A stretch of DNA of 7,619 nucleotides, taken from the NCBI GenBank assembly GCA_023430425.1, contig JAEZAR010000266.1, forward strand, positions 1-7,619. The letters run 5' to 3'. This DNA is from Actinomycetes bacterium (GTDB lineage: Bacteria > Actinomycetota > Actinomycetes > Actinomycetales > Cellulomonadaceae). A program made the position numbers and the translations under genes. Under the pieces are notes generated by a model. That model ran no database searches, had not been told where the DNA came from, and worked only from the letters and a program-made list of their open reading frames with translations. Shown here in pieces: positions 1 through 5,858 of this stretch. Within the stretch, counting starts at the first letter, position 1. Every line of letters starts with the position of its first letter.

Positions 1-154
1 GGCCGAGAGCGTGCGTCTGCGCCCCGGCGGGGGCGGCGGCGGGGTCGGGCTCGGCTGCACGTGGAGAGTCTGCCCTCGGCGGGGGCCCTCGGGCCCGGGC
101 CGCGTCGGGCGGCGGCGTCCGGAGGACCCCCGAGAACCCGGGAGAATCGGGTCC
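1..154. other. Left-edge non-coding stretch upstream of the ABC-F gene
   Basis: I see no supported gene here. The ABC-F frame is open back to position 11, but the translated extension is Gly/Arg/Pro-rich and has no family character, so I treat it as untranslated. A short hairpin (GGGCC 83-87, CTCG loop, GGCCC 92-96) could be part of an upstream gene's terminator, but it is weak. Just before the ATG at 155 lie a GGAG (141-144, 10-nt spacing) and an overlapping GAGAAT (142-147, 7 nt upstream). The first would act as a ribosome binding site. The second would act as a poor -10 element for a leaderless start. The sequence does not decide between them. Confidence 0.5.
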
Positions 155-1825
<1,671 letters not shown>

Positions 1826-1909
1826 GCACGAACCGTCGCGACGACCCGGGACGCCGCGGCTGCACCGACGCGACCCCGTCGACCGTGGCCGGGACCTCGC
1901 AGCGCTCCG

Positions 1910-1915
1910 TACCCT
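1910..1915 (+). promoter_or_regulatory. Candidate -10 element (TACCCT)
   Basis: TACCCT fits the TANNNT actinobacterial -10 pattern and lies exactly 6 nt before an ATG at 1922. That is the spacing expected if transcription starts on the A of that ATG. I found no convincing -35 hexamer at 16-19 nt. It would drive the small ORF 1922-1999 and the DUF1801 gene. The call rests on a short motif in GC-rich DNA and is tentative. Confidence 0.4.
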
Positions 1916-1921
1916 GCGGGG

Positions 1922-1999
1922 ATGGCGCAGCTGCGGCCCGCCGCCGCTGCGTCGACCGGGCGCCGACGCGACGTCGGGCGCCCAGCGACGAGGAGGTGA
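1922..1999 (+). CDS. Possible 25-codon leaderless leader peptide upstream of the DUF1801 gene
   Basis: The frame starts at ATG 1922 and encodes 25 residues, beginning MAQLRPAAAAS and ending with an Arg-rich tail (GRRRDVG, then PATRR). The TGA stop (1997-1999) lies at the end of the AGGAGGTGA Shine-Dalgarno sequence, 3 nt before the GTG of the next gene. The last two sense codons are AGG AGG, which are normally rare Arg codons in high-GC actinobacteria, and they are themselves the core of the Shine-Dalgarno. There is no ribosome binding site before the ATG, but a TANNNT element sits 6 nt upstream, consistent with leaderless translation. If real, a ribosome terminating here would sit on the downstream initiation site, giving coupling or occlusion. 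A 25-codon open frame can easily arise by chance, so this is a hypothesis. Confidence 0.3.
   Translation: MAQLRPAAAASTGRRRDVGRPATRR
1991..1999 (+). promoter_or_regulatory. Strong Shine-Dalgarno AGGAGGTGA of the DUF1801 gene
   Basis: AGGAGGTGA is close to a full complement of the 3' end of 16S rRNA. The AGGAGG core ends 6 nt before GTG 2003. It is the best ribosome binding site in the window and fixes the GTG as the start. It also overlaps the last two sense codons and stop of the possible leader ORF. Confidence 0.85.
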
Positions 2000-2002
2000 C
2001 CC

Positions 2003-2431
2003 GTGAGCGATCGCACGAAGGACGACGCCGGCCGCAGGCTCCTTGCGGGCGGCAACCCGCAGGTCCCCAAGGGCGACGGCGACGGACCGGTGCAGGAGTA
2101 CGTCGCCGCCATGCCGGGCTGGAAGCGCGACGTCGGGCGGCGGCTCGACGCGCTCGTGACGGCGACGGTCCCCGGGGTGCGCAAGGCGGTCCGCTGGAAC
2201 CAGCCGTACTACGGCGCCGGTGACGAGGGGTGGTTCCTGTCGTTCCGGTGCTACACCGCGTACGTGCAGGTCCAGCTCCTCAAGGGGACGTCGCTCGACC
2301 CCGTGCCGCCCAAGCCCTCGAAGCACGACGAGATCCGCTACCTCGACGTCCGCGAGGACGACGAGCTCGACGAGGAGCTGCTGCGGCGCTGGGTCGAGCA
2401 GTCGGCGCGGCTGCCCGGCGCCACCCTCTGA
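2003..2431 (+). CDS. DUF1801 domain protein (YdhG/frataxin-like fold)
   Basis: This is a 142-residue soluble protein whose start is fixed by the near-perfect Shine-Dalgarno. After a polar N-terminal tail (1-28) the DUF1801 core runs from about 29 to 136. It has an amphipathic helix (VQEYVAAMPGWKRDVGRRLD, 30-49), the family-typical VPGVRKAVRWNQPYYG (56-71), aromatic strands (WFLSFRCYTAYVQVQLLKG, 77-95), then IRYLDV (111-116) and a C-terminal acidic helix (120-136). Family members are small cytoplasmic proteins. One, B. subtilis YdhG/Fra, has been described as an iron chaperone with a frataxin-like fold, but most members have no known role. I therefore assign the family and not a function. The gene stands alone: 177 bp separate it from the ABC-F gene, and a hairpin plus a new promoter follow it. 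The possible upstream leader peptide could tune its translation. Confidence 0.85.
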   Translation: MSDRTKDDAGRRLLAGGNPQVPKGDGDGPVQEYVAAMPGWKRDVGRRLDALVTATVPGVRKAVRWNQPYYGAGDEGWFLSFRCYTAYVQVQLLKGTSLDPVPPKPSKHDEIRYLDVREDDELDEELLRRWVEQSARLPGATL

Positions 2432-2456
2432 CGGCACCCCGCTCGCCCCGTCCCGC

Positions 2457-2489
2457 CTCGCGGGCCCCCGGGGCCCGGGCCGGCGCGAG
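2457..2489 (+). terminator. GC-rich hairpin after the DUF1801 gene
   Basis: CTCGCG (2457-2462) pairs with CGCGAG (2484-2489), and GGCCC (2463-2467) continues the stem with GGGCC (2477-2481). This leaves a 2-nt bulge (2482-2483) and a 9-nt loop, about 11 bp in all. No T-run follows. Hairpins without a U-tract are often proposed as terminators in actinobacteria. Its place between the DUF1801 stop and the next promoter supports that role. It overlaps where a -35 box of the rsbQ promoter would be. Confidence 0.5.
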
Positions 2490-2493
2490 CGGT

Positions 2494-2499
2494 TAGCCT
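2494..2499 (+). promoter_or_regulatory. Candidate -10 element of a leaderless rsbQ-rsbP promoter
   Basis: TAGCCT matches TANNNT and ends 6 nt before ATG 2506, so transcription would start at or next to the A of the start codon. There is no Shine-Dalgarno-like sequence before this ATG, which supports leaderless translation, a common mode in actinobacteria. I see no recognisable -35 box at 16-19 nt, where GC-rich hairpin sequence lies instead. Confidence 0.6.
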
Positions 2500-2505
2500 C
2501 GTCCG

Positions 2506-3306
2506 ATGGAGGCGACCAGGCGGCACAACGTGCGCGTCTCGGGCGTCCCCGGCGCCCAGCCGATCGTCTTCGCCCACGGCTTCGGCTGCGACCAGCACAT
2601 GTGGCGCCACGTCGCCCCCCGGTTCGAGGACGCGTTCACCGTCGTCACGTTCGACCACGTGGGCGCCGGCGGGTCCGACCTGGGCGCGTACGACCCGGTC
2701 CGGCACAGCACGCTGCGCGGCTACGCCGACGACGTCCTCGAGATCCTGCACGAGCTCGACCTGCGCGACGTCGTCCTCGTCGGCCACTCCGTGTCCGCGA
2801 TGATCGGGGTGCTCGCCGCGGTCGCCGAGCCGGACCGGTTCGCCAGGCTCGTCCTGGTCGGCCCGTCGCCCCGCTACACCGACGACGGCGACGGCTATCG
2901 CGGCGGCTTCACGGAGGCCGACGTCGCCGAGCTGCTCGACTCCCTCGACAGCAACTACCTCGGCTGGTCCAGCGCGATGGCGCCGGTGATCATGGGCAAC
3001 CCCGATCGCCCGGAGCTGGGCGCCGAGCTCACCGCGAGCTTCTGCCGCACCGACCCCGAGATCGCGCGCCGGTTCGCCCGCGTCACGTTCCTGTCGGACA
3101 ACCGCGCGGACCTCGCCGCCGTCCGCGTCCCCACCCTCGTCCTGCAGTGCACCGACGACGTCATCGCACCGGTCGCCGTCGGGGAGTACGTGCGCGACGC
3201 GATCCCCGGCGCCGAGCTCGTCCTGCTGGCGGCGACCGGCCACTGCCCGAACCTGAGCGACCCCGAGGCGACGACCGCCGCGATCGGCGCGTTCGTCCGC
3301 CGCTGA
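2506..3306 (+). CDS. rsbQ: RsbQ-type alpha/beta hydrolase, stress-signalling regulator
   Basis: This 266-residue alpha/beta hydrolase resembles B. subtilis RsbQ along its whole length as I recall that sequence. Shared blocks include AHGFGCDQ (23-30), FDHVGAGGSDL (49-59), VLVGHSVSAMIG (90-101), LVGPSPRY (117-124), NPDRPE (165-170), TDPEIARRFA (182-191) and LQCTDDVIAP (213-222). The catalytic triad reads Ser95, Asp218 and His246, one less than the Bacillus positions 96/219/247. The nucleophile elbow is GHSVS where Bacillus has GHSVG. RsbQ is required, with its hydrolase site, to activate the phosphatase RsbP in energy stress, probably by making or delivering a small hydrophobic molecule. The adjacent gene, 10 bp downstream, encodes exactly that partner. 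There is no signal peptide, so it is cytosolic. The same fold occurs in plant strigolactone/karrikin receptors (D14/KAI2). Enzymes of other function are less likely given the operon. Confidence 0.9.
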   Translation: MEATRRHNVRVSGVPGAQPIVFAHGFGCDQHMWRHVAPRFEDAFTVVTFDHVGAGGSDLGAYDPVRHSTLRGYADDVLEILHELDLRDVVLVGHSVSAMIGVLAAVAEPDRFARLVLVGPSPRYTDDGDGYRGGFTEADVAELLDSLDSNYLGWSSAMAPVIMGNPDRPELGAELTASFCRTDPEIARRFARVTFLSDNRADLAAVRVPTLVLQCTDDVIAPVAVGEYVRDAIPGAELVLLAATGHCPNLSDPEATTAAIGAFVRR

Positions 3307-3316
3307 GGGACGAGCC

Positions 3317-4480
3317 GTGCCCACCCCCGCACCCGACGCCCCTCGGCCCCCCGACGACCCGGAGCACCTGGTCGAGCACGCCCCGTTCGGGTACCTCGCC
3401 ACGACCCCGGACGGGGTGATCGTCCGGGTCAACGCGACGTTCCTCGCCTGGACCGGCCACCGGCGGGACGACCTCGTGGGCCGCCGCCGGTTCATCGACC
3501 TGCTGCCGGTCGGCGGTCGGATCTACCACGAGACCCACTACGCGCCGACGCTGCGCATGCAGGGCAGCGCCCGGGAGATCGCGCTCGAGGTGGAGTGCGC
3601 CGACGGCCGGCGGCTGCCCGTGCTGGTGAACTCCGTCCTCGACCGCGCCCCCGACGGGACGCCGGTCGCGATCCGGACGGCGGTGCTCGACGCGACCGAG
3701 CGCCGGCGGTACGAGCAGGAGGTGCTCGCGGCCAAGCGCCGCGCCGAGGAGTCCGAGGCCCGCGCCGTCCGGCTCGCGCAGACGCTCCAGCAGACCCTCA
3801 TCCCGCCGACGCCGCCCCACGTCCCCGGGCTGGACGTCGCCGCCGCGTACCGACCCGCCGGCGACGGCCGGCACGTCGGAGGGGACTTCTACGACGTGTT
3901 CCAGGTGGCGACCGACGACTGGGTGGTCGTGCTCGGGGACGTGCAGGGCAAGGGTGCGGAGGCAGCCGTCGTCACCGCGCTCGCGCGCTACACGGTCCGG
4001 GCCGCCTCCGTCGACCACGCCTCCCCGAGCGCCGTGCTGCACCGGCTGGACGCGGCGCTGCACGCGGCGGACACCGAGCGCTTCTGCACCGCGGTCCTGG
4101 TGCGCCTGCGCCGCGCCGACGGCGCGTGGCGGGCAGCTGTCGCGTGCGCGGGCCACCCGCTGCCGCTGCTGCGACGCCCGGGGCGGGCGCCGGTGCCGGT
4201 CGGCGCCTACGGGGCGCTCCTCGGCGTCCTGCCCGGGGCGTCGTTCGCCGACACCGAGGTCGTGCTGGCCCGCGGCGACGCGCTCGTCCTGTTCACCGAC
4301 GGCGTCACCGATGGCCGCCGCGGCGACGACCTCTACGGTCCCACCCGCCTCCTCGCCGTCGTCGACGCCGAGCGGGGCACGGCGGCGGAGGTCACCGGGG
4401 CGATCCTCGCCGACGTCATGGCGTTCCAGTCGGGCGACGCCCGCGACGACATCGCCGTCGTGACGATCGCCGTGGCCTGA
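3317..4480 (+). CDS. rsbP: RsbP-type PAS-PP2C serine phosphatase
   Basis: This 387-residue cytosolic protein has three parts. An N-terminal PAS sensor spans about 16-130 (FGYLATTPDGVIVRVNATFL at 24-43, TGHRRDDLVGR at 46-56). A helical, charged linker at about 128-160 is likely a coiled coil. A PPM/SpoIIE-type PP2C phosphatase domain spans about 160-387. The switch-helix region LQQTLIPPTPP (157-167) is typical of this class. Metal-binding acidic residues are present: Asp190 (GGDFYD), Asp208 (GDVQGKG), Asp328 (FTDG) and Asp377/378 (RDDIA). It should therefore be active. B. subtilis RsbP dephosphorylates the anti-anti-sigma factor RsbV, freeing sigma-B under energy stress, and is switched on by RsbQ through the PAS domain. 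The start GTG 3317 follows a GAGGGA (3305-3310) that overlaps the rsbQ stop, so translation is probably coupled. No RsbV/RsbW genes are visible, so the substrate must be encoded elsewhere. Confidence 0.9.
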   Translation: MPTPAPDAPRPPDDPEHLVEHAPFGYLATTPDGVIVRVNATFLAWTGHRRDDLVGRRRFIDLLPVGGRIYHETHYAPTLRMQGSAREIALEVECADGRRLPVLVNSVLDRAPDGTPVAIRTAVLDATERRRYEQEVLAAKRRAEESEARAVRLAQTLQQTLIPPTPPHVPGLDVAAAYRPAGDGRHVGGDFYDVFQVATDDWVVVLGDVQGKGAEAAVVTALARYTVRAASVDHASPSAVLHRLDAALHAADTERFCTAVLVRLRRADGAWRAAVACAGHPLPLLRRPGRAPVPVGAYGALLGVLPGASFADTEVVLARGDALVLFTDGVTDGRRGDDLYGPTRLLAVVDAERGTAAEVTGAILADVMAFQSGDARDDIAVVTIAVA

Positions 4481-4489
4481 CCGCCGCCC

Positions 4490-4529
4490 GTCGGCCGCCG
4501 GAAGCCCCTCGCGCGGCGGCGGCCCCGAC
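4490..4529. terminator. GC-rich hairpin between convergent genes
   Basis: In the 57-bp gap between the rsbP stop and the stop of the minus-strand gene, GTC (4490-4492) plus GGCCGCCG (4493-4500) pairs with CGGCGGCC (4517-4524) plus GAC (4527-4529). This gives 11 G/C-rich pairs with a 2-nt bulge and a 16-nt loop. There is no T-run on either strand. The tail-to-tail position suggests a bidirectional terminator. The alternative is transcript overlap limited by another mechanism. Confidence 0.5.
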
Positions 4530-4537
4530 GTGCGTCC

Positions 4538-5026
4538 TCACAGGTCGACGTCGACCTCCCGGCGGAGGTCCCGGTCGGGGTCGAGCACGAAGAACCGCGA
4601 CACCACGGCGTGGTAGAGCCGTAGGTGGGCCGGTGGGACGACGCGCTCGGTCGTCCATCGCCCGAGGCCTTCCGCGCGGGCCTGCCGATCGACCACGCCG
4701 AGGCACCGCTCGCGGTCGGCCTCCGGCACCTCCTCGGCGGTCGCCTCGGCGTACACGGCCCGGGTCCGCCCGTGCGCCGGCACGGGCGTCTCGAAGACGA
4801 CGAAGCCCACGGCGGGCCGCTCCGCGATGCTGCGCGAGTGGCGCGCCTGCGGCCACGACGCCCAGACGAACTCCCTGCCCTCCCGGGCGAACCAGACGGG
4901 TGTCGGCCAGGGGTTGCCCGCGGCGTCGGCCGTCGCGAGGACGAGGTACCGGCCGGCGTCGACGACCTGGCGTACCAGCTCGGCGTCGTCGTGCGCGGAC
5001 GGGTCATCGGACGGGCGCGTGGGCAT
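4538..5026 (-). CDS. Pyridoxamine 5'-phosphate oxidase-like split-barrel protein
   Basis: This is a 162-residue soluble protein. The start is ATG at 5026, because an AGGAGG (complement of 5032-5037) sits 5 nt upstream; the longer open frame to 5302 has no ribosome binding site and an Arg/Ser-rich junk-like extension. After a polar tail (1-15) comes a flavin-binding split barrel: RYLVLATADAAGNPWPTPVWF (26-46), then REFVWASWPQARHSRSI (51-67), AVGFVVFETP (72-81) and RAVYAEATAEEV (89-100). A helical region with Trp124 follows, then a closing strand LYHAVVSRFFVLDP (137-150) and the end REVDVDL. This matches the PNPOx-like FMN/F420-binding superfamily, which includes oxidases, reductases and heme-binding members, typically homodimeric. 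It is too short and divergent to be called PdxH, so cofactor and substrate are unknown. It is transcribed divergently from the peptidase gene. Confidence 0.82.
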   Translation of the reverse strand: MPTRPSDDPSAHDDAELVRQVVDAGRYLVLATADAAGNPWPTPVWFAREGREFVWASWPQARHSRSIAERPAVGFVVFETPVPAHGRTRAVYAEATAEEVPEADRERCLGVVDRQARAEGLGRWTTERVVPPAHLRLYHAVVSRFFVLDPDRDLRREVDVDL

Positions 5027-5112
5027 GGCGGCCTCCTGGGGCGACGACTCGGCGCCCGCTCGCGTGCGGCGGGCTCGAGGGAACGACCGGCCGGAGCGGC
5101 AGGACTGATCGG

Positions 5113-5118
5113 TACGCT
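5113..5118 (+). promoter_or_regulatory. Weak candidate -10 element (TACGCT) in the divergent region
   Basis: TACGCT fits TANNNT and is the only TA-containing candidate in this part of the 172-bp divergent region. A start about 7 nt downstream (near 5125) would give a 5' leader of roughly 75 nt containing the short ORF 5131-5202 and the inverted repeat. No -35 box is recognisable. On the minus strand the same site reads TACCGAT, a poor -10 for the split-barrel gene. Confidence 0.3.
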
Positions 5119-5130
5119 CCCGGTGCGCCG

Positions 5131-5202
5131 ATGACTTCCGGCCCGGTCGGGAGTCTCCACGTGCACGGACGTTCCTCTCCCGACTCTGAGGAGGCACGGT
5201 GA
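5131..5202 (+). CDS. Possible 23-codon upstream ORF overlapping the peptidase start
   Basis: The frame from ATG 5131 encodes 23 residues (start MTSGPVGSLHVHG, end SPDSEEAR). Its TGA (5200-5202) overlaps the GTG start of the peptidase gene as GTGA (5199-5202), the typical geometry of translational coupling. It has no Shine-Dalgarno but lies 12 nt after the TACGCT element, so a near-leaderless transcript is conceivable. The frame belongs to a long open shadow frame in GC-rich DNA, so the overlap could be chance. Confidence 0.22.
   Translation: MTSGPVGSLHVHGRSSPDSEEAR
5146..5184. repeat. Perfect 8-bp inverted repeat before the peptidase ribosome binding site
   Basis: GTCGGGAG (5146-5153) and CTCCCGAC (5177-5184) are perfect inverted copies around 23 nt. 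The loop contains the palindrome CGTGCACG (5160-5167). The right arm ends 4 nt before the AGGAGG Shine-Dalgarno (5189-5194). An alternative register pairs GAGTC (5151-5155) with GACTC (5182-5186). It could be an operator in the divergent promoter region or an mRNA hairpin affecting translation. The sequence does not say which. Confidence 0.5.
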
Positions 5203-5858
5203 AGCTCCTGCTCACGTCGGGCGGCGTGACGAACCCGAGCATCCACGCGGCGCTCGTGCGGCTCCTCGGCAAGCCGATCACCGAGTGCCACGCGCTCTGC
5301 ATCCCGACGGCGCAGTGGGGTCACCCCATGTGCGGCCCGGCGTCGGTGCGCGGCCTCGTCGCCGCAGGGCCGGGGTGGGAGCACCTGACGGGCCTGGGCT
5401 GGGCGTCGCTCGGCGTCCTCGAGCTCACCGCCCTGCCCACCATCGGCGCCGAGCGGTGGGTGCCGTGGGTCCGGGCGGCCGACGTGCTCCTGGTCGACGG
5501 CGGCGACGCCACCTACCTGTGCCACTGGATGCGCGAGTCCGGGCTCGCCGACCTGCTGCCCTCGCTGCCCGAGACGGTCTGGGTGGGCGTGAGCGCCGGC
5601 AGCATGGTGATGACGCCTCGCATCGGGGCGTACTTCGTCGAGTGGCCGTCCGCGCCGGACGACCGGACCCTGGGCGTCGTCGACTTCGCGATCTTCCCGC
5701 ACCTGGACGCCTTCCCGACGAACACCCTGGCCGACGCCGAGCGGTGGGCCGCCGACGTCGGGCTCCCTGCGTACGCCATCGACGAGCAGACGGCCATCAC
5801 CGTCACCGGCGGCTCCGTCGAGGTGGTCTCCGAGGGGCGCTGGACGACGCTCAGCTGA
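5199..5858 (+). CDS. Peptidase E (S51) family protein, class-I glutamine-amidotransferase-like fold
   Basis: This 219-residue cytosolic protein starts at GTG 5199 behind TGAGGAGG (5187-5194, 4-nt spacing). The N-terminal strand MKLLLTSGGV (1-10), LLVDGGDATYL (97-107) and the nucleophile elbow WVGVSAGSMVM (128-138, Ser132) are typical of the S51 family. His168 in FPHLD (166-170) lies 36 residues after the Ser, close to the spacing in Salmonella aspartyl dipeptidase, which uses a Ser-His-Glu triad. Glu196 in AIDEQTA (193-199) is the likely Glu. Family members cleave Asp-X dipeptides (PepE) or release cyanophycin units. Many actinobacterial homologues are uncharacterised, so Asp-X activity is an inference and I give no gene symbol. 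There is no signal peptide. The 3' end overlaps the convergent helicase gene by 8 bp. Confidence 0.85.
   Translation: MKLLLTSGGVTNPSIHAALVRLLGKPITECHALCIPTAQWGHPMCGPASVRGLVAAGPGWEHLTGLGWASLGVLELTALPTIGAERWVPWVRAADVLLVDGGDATYLCHWMRESGLADLLPSLPETVWVGVSAGSMVMTPRIGAYFVEWPSAPDDRTLGVVDFAIFPHLDAFPTNTLADAERWAADVGLPAYAIDEQTAITVTGGSVEVVSEGRWTTLS
5851..5858. other. Palindromic stop-stop overlap TCAGCTGA of convergent genes
   Basis: The 8-bp palindrome TCAGCTGA carries the TGA of the peptidase gene on the plus strand (5856-5858) and the TGA of the helicase gene on the minus strand (5851-5853). The two coding regions overlap tail to tail by exactly these 8 bp, leaving no non-coding room for a terminator. 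Confidence 0.9.

Noticed and set aside
11..154. N-terminal extension of the ABC-F protein
   Set aside because: Gly/Arg/Pro-rich sequence without family support. The ABC-F homology begins at ATG 155.
1834..1843. 10-bp palindrome CGTCGCGACG after the ABC-F stop
   Set aside because: It has no loop, so it is not a hairpin terminator, and such palindromes are frequent by chance in GC-rich DNA.
5080..5113. ECF-sigma-like promoter beginning GGAAC at 5080
   Set aside because: No matching -10 (CGTC, GTT or similar) at a suitable spacing was found.
3595..5202. Plus-strand frame of 535 codons across rsbP and the split-barrel gene
   Set aside because: Arg/Pro-rich shadow of two real genes. Only its last 23 codons, from ATG 5131, were kept as a tentative short ORF.
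4538..5302. Longer 254-residue version of the split-barrel protein
   Set aside because: The extra 92 residues run into the peptidase gene and lack a ribosome binding site. The ATG at 5026 has AGGAGG at 5-nt spacing.
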